Shown one piece after another: positions 42,901 through 50,619 of a DNA stretch of 64,000 bases. The stretch is from an uncultured Collinsella sp. (GTDB lineage: Bacteria > Actinomycetota > Coriobacteriia > Coriobacteriales > Coriobacteriaceae), in contig UQIG01000001.1 of NCBI GenBank assembly GCA_900541135.1, forward strand, positions 1 to 64,000, given 5' to 3'. A model generated the notes under the pieces. The model worked only from the letters and a program-made list of their open reading frames with translations, was not told the origin of the DNA and ran no database searches. Within the stretch, counting starts at the first letter, position 1. Each line of letters starts with the position of its first letter. Position numbers and translations under genes: made by a program.

Positions 42901-43088
42901 ACGGGCGCGTTGGCGTACCCCTCGGCGCTCTCGTCGCCGAAGTCGATCTCGCTCTGCGCGCGCGTGGGCTTGCGGCCCAGGTCGCGCAGGTACACGGAGG
43001 CGCCCTGGTTGGGCTGCCCCTCGAAGACCGAGGCCACCGCGTCTGCGGCGTCGGTTTGGTACTGTTGTACTTTGAACTTGAACTTCAT
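39906..43088 (-). CDS. Type III restriction endonuclease subunit (Res)
   Basis: This 1,060-residue protein has the type III Res layout. A superfamily 2 helicase core carries Walker A METGTGKTY (residues 102-110), DEPQ as motif II (234-237), SATHKE as motif III near 262, and motif V-VI FSHSALREGWDNPNIF to EVGRGMRL (about 560-600). A C-terminal nuclease core follows, APDWAIAF then VAETKG, near 986-1010. It should translocate along DNA and cleave between unmodified sites together with Mod, whose gene ends nine bases upstream. All key motifs look intact. Confidence 0.93.
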   Translation of the reverse strand: MKFKFKVQQYQTDAADAVASVFEGQPNQGASVYLRDLGRKPTRAQSEIDFGDESAEGYANAPVALSGADILANVRAVQRRNQIPESEELFRGMGACQLDVEMETGTGKTYVYTKTMLELNRLYGWCKFIVVVPSVAIREGVAKSLENTQEHFFSQYHKKIRFFIYDSDNLTELDAYSQSSDVNCMVINMQAFNASMKEGAKNKAARIIFDERDEFSSRRPIDVIAANRPIVICDEPQKMGKKGGATQKGIARFNPLFVLSYSATHKEKHDLVYALDALDAYNQKLVKRIEVKGFALKNMRGTDGYLYLRDIVVSKNRAPEAVIEFKCMGSGGKVRKKTARFGEGDSIYDASGSTKLEAYRGYVIASGNDGVVPPQDGRAGYVRFLDGSIGDDGRIYIGEVYGDSAAHDMQRIQIRETILSHLQKEEALFRRGIKCLSLFFIDQVAKYRDLSGNGETVGYGKIFEEEYEAIVSDRLKHPTQDDILDPSYAQYLGRFEAHSVHSGYFSVDKKGNAVESKAEKKAEREDGIGINDDDAKRGYDLILRDKERLLSFDEPVRFIFSHSALREGWDNPNIFQICTLKESGSETSKRQEVGRGMRLAVDQDGNRQDTALLGPDEVHRVNLLTVIASESYETFVRDLQTDISKSLRERPKKVEMNLFSGRDVVLDGETVSFTEEESKRIYKALYKCDLIDDDDKPTAEFRKAVEGGTFVEYFVAKLPEKIADAAHAKAVEALVRSVYDVHALDGMIGRAQEKISENTLTDNFAKREFKELWARINRKHAYTVSFSDDELRRKSIERINSDLRVSRLQYTLTVGGQKSQTTRDEVQGGSSFGRTQTETRDVDAGTASVGVTYDLVGEVAQVAAITRRSAAAILAGIDANVFGLYRVNPEEFIKKAAALIVSEKATMIVEHISYHEIDDAYDEAIFTERMPDNASKAYEAKKNIQRFVFPDSDGERRFAEDMDAAAEVAVYAKLPRAFQIPTPVGNYAPDWAIAFKEGSVRHVFFVAETKGTMDTLELSGVENAKIACAKKLFNEMSTSDVRYHNVATYEDLLEVMGRMS

Positions 43089-43097
43089 GTCGACGCC

Positions 43098-44987
43098 TTA
43101 AATCACTTGGGGAACGGTGTCGGGGCTGTAGGTGCGGAAGAGCTCCTCGTAGTTGGCGTGCGTGGCGTCGTCGACCATGGACGAGTCGCGGATGACGGCG
43201 TACCAGGGCTTGGCTTTCGCCATCTCCTCGATGGTGTCGGAACCCACGTTCGCGTCGAAGCATGCCGCCAATTTGTCGCCGTCAACGAAAAAGACCTTCC
43301 TGCCGGCGAGCATGCGCTCCTCGATCTTCGCTGAGTACGGGATGCCGAGTTTGGGCAGCACCTCGAAGAGCAGATCAAGGTCGGAGCGCCCCTCCTTCAC
43401 GTTGTCGGCGAAGTCGAAGAGGCTTTCCTGGGCGGTCTCGCCAGGCGTGAGGTAGAAGTCCTTGAAGTTCGAGGAGTCGATGCGCAGCACACGAAAGCCC
43501 AAATCAGGATAGAGTTTAGGCTCGGCGCCGAGCTCGAGCTGCTCGTTTCCCTTGTCGATGTCTGCAGCGATTTTCGCGCCTGCACGATTTATCCTGTCTT
43601 CCCCAAGATCGCATAACGTCTTATAACCATGTTTGATTGCGCTAGGATTATCTCCGCAGTTTTCAGGCAGCTGAACCATAATGAAGCGTCTTTGACCGTT
43701 GTCGTTTTTATTTGCTTCGATGACTGCGTGAGCAGTAGTTCCAGATCCTGAAAAGAAATCGAGAACAATGGAGTTTGGTGGCGCTAGCCACTCTACAATT
43801 CGTTGAATGATGGCAACGCTCTTCTCGGTATCAAACGTATCGGTCTCATTGCCGCTCAAAGTCAGGTCCATCCAGTTATCGCTCAGCAGCTTTCCGGTCG
43901 AGGGGGGCACATAATACTGCACAGTGCCATCTTCGTTCTTTCGAACAAAGTTCATCTTCTCATTCGTTGCGGCAAGATTATCGAGATAGTACTCGTCTAG
44001 ACTCATCGAGCCTGCCGCATCCTTGAGAAAAGTGTTGTAGTTGCTAACTGCCGTATATGCGCGCCCTTTTTCCCAGCGCCATTGTCCAGAATGAGGGGTT
44101 TCGCCGAATAACTCATACCTCATAGATGGACGATCCGTACCTCGCCAAAATGTATCCCATTTGCCAGGCTTGCCATCATGAGCTAATGATAATTTGTGGA
44201 ACCGATTGGTCGCGTTTCGCGAATAAAGCAAGATATACTCATGCCCCTGCGAAAGAGCCGCAATATCGTCAAATTGCGCCTGCACGTTCTTAATGCCTCT
44301 GCGAACTGCAATGCAATTTTTGAAGCACTGGGCTCCGAATATCTCATCGCAAATTGCTCGAAGATTCTTTACCTCATTGGCATCAATGCTTAGCAAGATA
44401 GAACCATCCGAAGTCAAGAGATCGCGCGCAAGAAGCAACCTCGGGTAAATCATCGAGCACCAATCTGAGTGGAACCGGCCGTTGCCCTCGGTGTTGGCAA
44501 CCAGGCGACCGCCTTCCTCGTCGAAATCACCGTTCTCCGCGTCATATTCGCCGCGCGTTTTGGCGAAGTCATCGTCGTAGATAAAGTCATGGCCCGTATT
44601 GTATGGGGGGTCGATGTAGATGAGCTTAACCTTGCCGGCGTAGGTCTCCTTCAGAATCTTGAGCGCGTCGAGGTTGTCGCCCTCGATGTAGAGGTTCTCC
44701 GTGGTGTCCCAATCTTTGGACTTGCCCGGCTCGGGAATCATCGTTTTGTAGATGGGGCAGCGCGCCTCGGCCTTGGCCTCGCGCTTACCGGGCCAAGTGA
44801 ACTGATAGCGCTCACGCTGGCCTTCAGCCACATCACCCAGAAGATCGCGCAGCGCGTCGAAGTCCACGGCACGTGCAAGCTCACCGTCGGCGTTCTCTAC
44901 CTCGGTCACCACCTGAGGGAACAGCTCGGCGATCCTCTCGATGTTCTCGACGGTGCCGTCAGGCGTGCCCAGCTCGATCTTTTCCAT
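43098..44987 (-). CDS. Type III DNA methyltransferase subunit (Mod)
   Basis: A 629-residue adenine methyltransferase of the beta class: catalytic motif IV DPPYNTG (126-132) precedes the SAM-binding motif I DFFSGSGTTAH (near 410). The region between contains the target-recognition domain that decides the methylated site. DNA from about 43,560 to 44,460, covering this region, is conspicuously AT-rich compared with both ends of the gene. It starts directly after the stop of the DUF4391 gene and ends nine bases before res. The recognition sequence cannot be read from sequence alone. Confidence 0.93.
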   Translation of the reverse strand: MEKIELGTPDGTVENIERIAELFPQVVTEVENADGELARAVDFDALRDLLGDVAEGQRERYQFTWPGKREAKAEARCPIYKTMIPEPGKSKDWDTTENLYIEGDNLDALKILKETYAGKVKLIYIDPPYNTGHDFIYDDDFAKTRGEYDAENGDFDEEGGRLVANTEGNGRFHSDWCSMIYPRLLLARDLLTSDGSILLSIDANEVKNLRAICDEIFGAQCFKNCIAVRRGIKNVQAQFDDIAALSQGHEYILLYSRNATNRFHKLSLAHDGKPGKWDTFWRGTDRPSMRYELFGETPHSGQWRWEKGRAYTAVSNYNTFLKDAAGSMSLDEYYLDNLAATNEKMNFVRKNEDGTVQYYVPPSTGKLLSDNWMDLTLSGNETDTFDTEKSVAIIQRIVEWLAPPNSIVLDFFSGSGTTAHAVIEANKNDNGQRRFIMVQLPENCGDNPSAIKHGYKTLCDLGEDRINRAGAKIAADIDKGNEQLELGAEPKLYPDLGFRVLRIDSSNFKDFYLTPGETAQESLFDFADNVKEGRSDLDLLFEVLPKLGIPYSAKIEERMLAGRKVFFVDGDKLAACFDANVGSDTIEEMAKAKPWYAVIRDSSMVDDATHANYEELFRTYSPDTVPQVI

Positions 44988-45608
44988 CTATCTGCCTTCC
45001 TCTATGGCGGCGATCTGCCGCTTGAGTTCCTTTACCTTATCGAACAGCGCATTCTTGCGCGCCACTTGCCGCTCCTTGCGCCCGCGCGCCTCTACGCGCG
45101 CTAGCTCATCTCGAAGCGCCTTGAGCCTTGAATCCGCCTCGAAACGCTCCTCCACGGTTTCGGCGCCGCTGCCAGCGTCCCCATAGGCCACCTGCGACGC
45201 GAGTGAGTCCCACACCGCGTCGATGCTGCCCGCGCTCACATCGAGTGCGAGGTCATCAAAAGGGCGCCAGGGCCCCACGACGAGCCTCTTGAACATCACC
45301 GCGAGGCACGCCTCGCCGTCACGGGTGCAGACGAACAGCAGCTTGTGGGGATTCGCCTGAGCCACAAGGACCAGCACCTCTTCGGGGACGCGACGCGCCT
45401 TGAGCGCCACTTGCACCACAAGCACCTCGTGCACGCGCTCGCCGTCTGGTATGCCGGTCGTGGAGGTCTTTATGGAGTTCGCGACCACGAAGTACTCGAC
45501 GTCGTCGATGAAGAACTGGCGTAGCGCGGTGCTCACCTTCAGGTGCCCGTAGAAGGCCTCCTTGGGTATGCGGCGGCCCACCTCGGTCGTGCTCGGAAGC
45601 CCTAGCAT
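44988..45608 (-). CDS. DUF4391 domain protein
   Basis: A 206-residue protein matching DUF4391 in my recollection: a conserved front part (VGRRIPKEAFYGHLKVS, IKTSTTGIPDGERVHEVLVV) and a coiled-coil C-terminus rich in Arg, Lys and Glu. Its ATG lies seven bases inside the helicase gene and its stop directly touches the ATG of mod, so translation is coupled on both sides. DUF4391 genes often accompany a helicase and type III-like methyltransferases; the molecular function is unknown. It may be an adaptor between helicase and Mod/Res. Confidence 0.75.
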   Translation of the reverse strand: MLGLPSTTEVGRRIPKEAFYGHLKVSTALRQFFIDDVEYFVVANSIKTSTTGIPDGERVHEVLVVQVALKARRVPEEVLVLVAQANPHKLLFVCTRDGEACLAVMFKRLVVGPWRPFDDLALDVSAGSIDAVWDSLASQVAYGDAGSGAETVEERFEADSRLKALRDELARVEARGRKERQVARKNALFDKVKELKRQIAAIEEGR

Positions 45609-48600
45609 CTGGGCCTCACCACCAGGAAGCACACCAGCTCGAAGTCATCGAGGCCCTCGATGTCGTTCTCCAGGAAGCCCGTCGTGCCGCCGCCGAAGAA
45701 GCTGTCGACGTCGGACTCCTCCTTGGAGTCAACGATCGACGCCACCGCGTCGCGGAGAAGCCCCGCCTCGCGGCGCATGTCGCGGCCGTTCTTGGTCTCG
45801 CGGTTGTAGGCGCGGCACAGGGCCATGTCGGGCTCGGACTTGCCGCGGCACAAAAGGCGAATGTCGTCGAGCACCGCCTTGGGCTCCAAGTGTCCGCGGA
45901 CCACGGACCCGTCTGACCCCATGCGAACCACGTAGAACGGGTGCAGGTGATTCGCGCCGTCGCGGTCGATCTTAGTGTTGACGTTGCGCAGCACGAAGAC
46001 GACGCCGGGCTCGTCGCCTTCAACCACGGCGTTGATGCCGCTCGGAAGCCTGTCGATGTCTGGGTTGTCGCGGTAGTAGCCCACCAGGTCCATGCGGAAC
46101 TCGTTGAGGCCCAGGTCGGTGATGGACACGCCGCCCGAAATGTCTTCCAGGTCCACGACCTCGTCGCGCATCTGCTCGAGCTGCTGGCGGCGGTACTCCA
46201 GGTCCCCCGTCTCGTCGGCGTTGATGTAGTCGTCGTCGCCGGTGGAGGTCATGACGGTGATGCGCATACGCTCCTCGACGCGCGCCTTGAGCTTGATGTA
46301 CTCGTCGAGCTCCACGTCGGGCCAGTAGTTCACCAGCTGGATGCGGGCGTTCTTCGAGCCGATGCGGTCCACGCGGCCGAAGCGCTGCACGATGCGCACG
46401 GGGTTCCAGTGGATGTCGTAGTTCACCAGGTAGTCGCAGTCCTGGAGGTTCTGTCCCTCGGAGATGCAGTCGGTGGCGATAACGATGTCCACGTCGCAGC
46501 CGGAAAGCTGAGGCGCCACCACGTCGCGCTCCTTCGACGCGGGCGAGAAGCAGGCGAGCACCTCCTGCATATGCGGGGGCACGGCCTTTATCGTGCAGGC
46601 GCAGCCGTCGCCCGTGACCTTGGCGCACTCGAGGCCGAGCTCGCGCTTCGCGAAGGCAGACACATTCTCGTAGAGGTAGTCCGCCGTGTCGGAGAACGCG
46701 GTGAACACGAGCACCTTGCGGTTGCCCGGGTTGATGGGGCCTTGCGACTTCTCGCGGATCTGCTCGCACAGCTCGATGAGCTTGGCGTCGTGGGCGGGGT
46801 CGATGTCGCGCACCATCGAGATCAGGACCTCGATGACGGCGACGTCCGCCTCGATGTCGCGCTCCCAGCTCATCCAGTCCATGTCCTCGACGAGGATCTT
46901 CGTGGCGCCGCCCACCTCGAAGCCGCTCTCGTCGTCGGGGTCGAAATCGAACCCGCCCGGCAGGTCGCCGTCGGCCACGCTGGCGCCCGAGGCGAGGCCC
47001 CTGCGGTAGTCGTCTATGGTGTCGAGGGCGGCGTTCATGGCGGCGAGCACGCGCTCGAGCGTCAGGCGGAACGAGCACACCGAGCTCTCCAGGCGCTTGA
47101 GCAGGTTCGTCGTCATGAGTCGGCGCACGCCCGTCTCGCGCCCTCCGAGCGTGAGGTTGCCGCCGCCGCCCATCTTCGCGTACTTCTCCATCTTGCTGGG
47201 GTGCACGTACGAGCTCGGCATGTACACGGCGAGCGCGAGGGAGTCAAGCTCCTCGTATATCTCGCGGTAGTTGATCGCGTTCGCCAGCGTCGAGAGCTTG
47301 GGGCGCTTCGATATCGGCGGCAGGCGCTTCGGGAAGGGCCCGATGGCGCCCATGTCGTAGTAGCGCTGGATGTGCTTGCGGCTGCGCGCCACGGTCACCT
47401 GGTCGAGCACCTCGAAGAAGTCGTAGTCGAGCATGTCGGTGAGGGCATGCGTCGTCCGCTGCTCGGAGGGCAGCTTCGACCAGCGGGCGTAGACGGTCTG
47501 CGCGTTGCGGAACACCGTCTCGATGTCGTTCTCCAGGCGCAGCTTCTCGGACCAGCCAGTGGGGTCGCCCCAGTACGCCAGGGCGAGCTGGTTGCGCAGG
47601 TCGCGGAAGCGGTTGTTCACGGGCGTGGCTGAGAGCATGAGCACCTTGGTCTTCACGCCCTGCTTGATGACCTTCTCCATGAGCAGCTGGTAGCGGTTCA
47701 TCCTGTCTTCCGACGCCGAGTCGCCGCCGTTTCGGAAGTTGTGGCTCTCGTCGATGACGACGAGCCCGTACGCGCCCCAGTTCAGGCGGTCGAGAGGCAG
47801 GCCCGTCTCCGACGTGCCGCGCGTGCGCGAGAGGTCGGTGTGGTAGAGCACGTCGTACTGCAGGCGGTCGCCCGCGATGGGGTTGTTCACGACGTTCGAG
47901 TTGTAGGTGATCCAGTTGTCGCGCAGCTTCTTGGGGCACAGCACGAGCACGTCCTTGTTGCGGCTCTCGTAGTACTTGATCACGGCGAGCGCGGTGAACG
48001 TCTTGCCCAGGCCCACGGAGTCTGCCAGGATGCAGCCGTTGTAGGTCTCGAGCTTGTTGATGATGGCGAGCGCCGCGTCCTTCTGGAAGTCGTAGAGCTT
48101 GTTCCAGATGAGGCTTTCGCGAAAGCCCAGCCCCTCGTTGGGGAGCACGTCCTCCGAGACATCGTCCAAGAACTCGCTGAATATGCGGTAGAGCGCCATG
48201 TAGTAGATGAGCTCGGGCGCGTTCTCCTGGTACATTGCCGTGATGCCGTCGATGACTGCGTCGGTGACGTCGTGGAGCTCGCCCGAGTTCCAGGCGTCGT
48301 CGAACTGCTTGAGCAGGGCGCGCGATTGGGAGGCGTCCAGGCGCATGGTCACGTCAGGAGCTTCCGCGGAGTTGTCGCAGCCGAGCTTGCGCGTGGTGAA
48401 GCCGTCGAAGGGCATGTAGGCCACGTTGTCGTCCGTCTTATCGATATCCATGAAGCCGCTCATGCGCCCCTCGCCCTCGAAGGAGCGGAAGCGCGCCTTA
48501 CGGCGGATCCAGTCGGCGCACTCGGTCGCTACGGCCTTCTGCGTGAGCTCGTTGCGCAGCTTGATCTCGAAGGCGGTGCCGCAAAGGCCCTGCTCGCGGG

Positions 48601-48835
48601 AAAGGCGCGGGATGTAGAACTCGCGCTTCTCGCGCGCGGGGCGCTGCTTGGTGAACGCCTGCGACGTGAAGACGAAGCGAAGCTCGTCGATGCCTTCAAG
48701 CTGCTCGGCGAGTTCCTGATAGGCGTACATGGAGAACACCGATGCGGCTATCGCCACGCGATCACCGTCGGCTATGTTGGCGGCAAGGTCGTCCTTGACG
48801 ATGCGCGCCCTGTTGTCGAAGAAGTCTGGCTGCAT
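45602..48835 (-). CDS. SNF2-like helicase with N-terminal accessory domain
   Basis: This 1,077-residue superfamily 2 ATPase has Walker A DSVGLGKTF (residues 272-280), DESH as motif II (362-365), LSATPVNN as motif III, and the motif VI region QRFGRVDRIGS near 818. The first 230 residues resemble the region often annotated PLD-like in such helicases, but I see no HKD motif. It is the large first gene of a transcript running through DUF4391, mod and res. It probably translocates on double-stranded DNA and remodels or restricts incoming DNA. It is distinct from the helicase part of Res. Confidence 0.88.
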   Translation of the reverse strand: MQPDFFDNRARIVKDDLAANIADGDRVAIAASVFSMYAYQELAEQLEGIDELRFVFTSQAFTKQRPAREKREFYIPRLSREQGLCGTAFEIKLRNELTQKAVATECADWIRRKARFRSFEGEGRMSGFMDIDKTDDNVAYMPFDGFTTRKLGCDNSAEAPDVTMRLDASQSRALLKQFDDAWNSGELHDVTDAVIDGITAMYQENAPELIYYMALYRIFSEFLDDVSEDVLPNEGLGFRESLIWNKLYDFQKDAALAIINKLETYNGCILADSVGLGKTFTALAVIKYYESRNKDVLVLCPKKLRDNWITYNSNVVNNPIAGDRLQYDVLYHTDLSRTRGTSETGLPLDRLNWGAYGLVVIDESHNFRNGGDSASEDRMNRYQLLMEKVIKQGVKTKVLMLSATPVNNRFRDLRNQLALAYWGDPTGWSEKLRLENDIETVFRNAQTVYARWSKLPSEQRTTHALTDMLDYDFFEVLDQVTVARSRKHIQRYYDMGAIGPFPKRLPPISKRPKLSTLANAINYREIYEELDSLALAVYMPSSYVHPSKMEKYAKMGGGGNLTLGGRETGVRRLMTTNLLKRLESSVCSFRLTLERVLAAMNAALDTIDDYRRGLASGASVADGDLPGGFDFDPDDESGFEVGGATKILVEDMDWMSWERDIEADVAVIEVLISMVRDIDPAHDAKLIELCEQIREKSQGPINPGNRKVLVFTAFSDTADYLYENVSAFAKRELGLECAKVTGDGCACTIKAVPPHMQEVLACFSPASKERDVVAPQLSGCDVDIVIATDCISEGQNLQDCDYLVNYDIHWNPVRIVQRFGRVDRIGSKNARIQLVNYWPDVELDEYIKLKARVEERMRITVMTSTGDDDYINADETGDLEYRRQQLEQMRDEVVDLEDISGGVSITDLGLNEFRMDLVGYYRDNPDIDRLPSGINAVVEGDEPGVVFVLRNVNTKIDRDGANHLHPFYVVRMGSDGSVVRGHLEPKAVLDDIRLLCRGKSEPDMALCRAYNRETKNGRDMRREAGLLRDAVASIVDSKEESDVDSFFGGGTTGFLENDIEGLDDFELVCFLVVRPRC

Positions 48836-48841
48836 GGGTTT

Positions 48842-49054
48842 TTATGCCCCCTTCTTCGCGAGCTCTTCGATCATGCACGTGCGCACGAAGGCCGAGAAGC
48901 TCATGCCGCGGAGCGCCGCCTCCTCCTTCGCCGCATCGCGCAGGGTGTCGGGGATGCGCAGGGTCACGGAGACCTGGTCGCCGTCCACCAGGAAGCTCCT
49001 GATCTCGGTCTCGTCGGGGTTGCTCTTGATGAGCTCCTTGTAGCTATCGGGCAT
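48842..49054 (-). CDS. Small ribbon-helix-helix protein at the head of the restriction island
   Basis: A 70-residue protein with a ribbon-helix-helix pattern: VSVTLRIPDTLRDAAKEEAA, then LRGMSFSAFVRTCMIEEL. The ATG at 49,054 has GGGAG upstream. It precedes the helicase gene by six bases, so it is the first gene of the operon. It could be an autoregulator that limits expression of the restriction genes, or an antitoxin-like protein without a toxin partner. TATAAT on the minus strand (49104-49099) is a possible -10 box. Confidence 0.75.
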   Translation of the reverse strand: MPDSYKELIKSNPDETEIRSFLVDGDQVSVTLRIPDTLRDAAKEEAALRGMSFSAFVRTCMIEELAKKGA

Positions 49055-49222
49055 CTGCGCTCCCATCGCTCGAAATGCAATACAAATGCGTTTGCAGCAT
49101 TATAACGCGACGGCACGCGGCGGCACTGGGAATGCGAGGACAGCCGATGCCCAGGCTTTATATGAGCGCGGACGGCGAAAGACGCCCTGATCGGGCTTGG
49201 ATGGCCGCTTTCGTTTGTGTCC

Positions 49223-49498
49223 TCATCTCTCGTTTTCGCGAGGTTTGGCGTTTGCCCGCTCCTCGGCGTAGAGAACCTCGTTCTGAGCCTCCAAGATTCG
49301 CGTGGCGTCGCCGATGCGCTCGGCGCACCTCTCGCTTATCGACCTCAGGGCCAGGATCCCCTCGACGTCGAGCGGGTCCAGCTGGTCGGCGTGCGCCAAG
49401 GACTCGAGCAGCTGGTCAAGGCCCCTCGCCAGCCTCTCGGCATCCGCCACCGCGTCGAGCAGTTCGAGGCGCTCTACCTTCTCTTCGTAGCCCAACAT
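49223..49498 (-). CDS. Small helical protein of unknown function
   Basis: A 91-residue, acidic and fully helical protein (KVERLELLDAVADAERLARG at the front, ending in EERANAKPRENER). I chose the ATG at 49,498 because AGGAGG lies upstream; a longer open frame reaching 50,002 is low-complexity Arg/Gly-rich translation and is not credible. It lies alone on the minus strand between the restriction operon and the partition genes. I do not recognise it. Confidence 0.6.
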   Translation of the reverse strand: MLGYEEKVERLELLDAVADAERLARGLDQLLESLAHADQLDPLDVEGILALRSISERCAERIGDATRILEAQNEVLYAEERANAKPRENER

Positions 49499-50044
49499 CT
49501 GCTTGCCTCCTTCTCTCAACGGACGTGTCGCGCAGCACAGTAGCCGTTCCGCGCAACGAAAAGCCTCACCGCCAGCGATCCCGTGCACACATCGGCCGCA
49601 AGCGGCGCGGGAAAGCCGTCCGTCCCGATTCATGCCGCGGCGCCGCGACTCGGGAACCCGCCTCCGTCCCCGCAGCGACGTCGTCGCCAATCCCCGCGGG
49701 AGTCCAGCAACCGCCGACGGATCGCATTCCATGCCCGGAGGGTCTCGGCGCCCACGCCGGATTCCATGCCGCACGCCTCCGCCTCTCCGACCCGAAACCC
49801 GCCCCGGCGCTCCTTGGACGCGCAGGGTCGCACGCCGGCGGGCGGCCAGCAAGGGCCGCGACACTTTTCCGGATTCTTCGCCCCATGCGCTCCGCGCGCG
49901 AACAACGCGAAAAACTGCCGTCGGGAGATTTCTATAACCACGCCCGACTTCGCTTCCTCCCTTGCCGGCGCGCCCGCGCTGCATGCGACTCACGCGGCGC
50001 AAGGCACGCCACAGGGGCGGGCCTCAGAGTCTAAGGAGCAAGAC
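49499..50044. other. Gene-poor GC-rich stretch between the small helical gene and the YraN-like gene
   Basis: About 545 bases of GC-rich sequence. Open frames on both strands translate into Arg/Pro/Gly-rich low-complexity protein without ribosome sites. I see no gene, repeat array or recognisable replication origin. Confidence 0.45.
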
Positions 50045-50416
50045 ATGAACGACATGAAGGAAAAGGCGATGGGCGCGGTCAGGACCTTCCTCGAGCGCAA
50101 GGGCTACGAGATCGTCGACGAGGCCTGGCAGGGACCCGAGGGCATCGGTGGAATCGACCTCGTGGCGGTGGACGAGGACGGGACCCTGGTGTTCGTCGAC
50201 GCCACGGTCCGCATCGGAACGGACGGATTCCCCGAGGCCCACAGGGCACGCGGGATGCGCGAGGCGCTGGCGGCGACGTGGCTCGCCGACAACAGCGACG
50301 ACTACGCCGACACCCCGGTCCGCTTCGACGAGGTGGCGATGATGGTCGTCAAGGAGAACCGAGCGCTCCTGCGCCACCACGTCAACTGCTTCGGCGAGAT
50401 GGAGCCGCTCTCCTAG
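50045..50416 (+). CDS. YraN/UPF0102-like nuclease-fold protein
   Basis: A 123-residue protein related to the UPF0102/YraN family, which has a PD-(D/E)XK nuclease fold. The core is GYEIVDEAWQGPEGIGGIDL followed by VAVDEDGTLVFVDATVR; a Glu-x-Lys in typical YraN is replaced here by VDATVR, so activity is uncertain. The ATG at 50,045 is preceded by TAAGGAG. It lies just before the parA promoter region. Chromosomal YraN is found in many bacteria; an element-borne copy may act on transferred DNA. Confidence 0.7.
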   Translation: MNDMKEKAMGAVRTFLERKGYEIVDEAWQGPEGIGGIDLVAVDEDGTLVFVDATVRIGTDGFPEAHRARGMREALAATWLADNSDDYADTPVRFDEVAMMVVKENRALLRHHVNCFGEMEPLS

Positions 50417-50470
50417 GCGGCGCGCCCGGCCCCGGGCTCCCGGGGCCGGGTTTCCCCGAATCCGGCCCCT

Positions 50471-50510
50471 GTACCATGAAAACGTACATAATCGTACGTT
50501 TTCATGGTAC
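50471..50510. promoter_or_regulatory. 40-bp palindromic operator upstream of parA
   Basis: A 17-base arm, GTACCATGAAAACGTAC, is followed by ATAATC and the exact reverse complement of the arm. The centre is GTAC-N6-GTAC, the same motif found three times upstream of the excisionase gene. This strongly suggests control of the parA operon by the element repressor or by ParB. Confidence 0.75.
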
Positions 50511-50522
50511 ACTCCGCTTGTC

Positions 50523-50546
50523 GGACAAATCCGTACGGTTTTGTCC
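50523..50546. promoter_or_regulatory. Near-perfect 24-bp palindrome upstream of parA
   Basis: GGACAAATCCGT and its near complement ACGGTTTTGTCC meet at a central GTAC, with one mismatched pair. It lies between the 40-bp palindrome and parA and may be a second operator or a parS-like centromere site. Confidence 0.55.
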
Positions 50547-50619
50547 CGACGCTCCGAGACTCGGGGCGCGCCGGACCGGATGCGGCGAGGCGCGCCCCAC
50601 GCTAGAGAGGACGCGACCC

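Noticed and set aside
49499..50002. Extension of the small helical gene to 50,002 and other open frames in this stretch
   Set aside because: Arg/Pro/Gly-rich translations without family features; a good ribosome site marks the start at 49,498.
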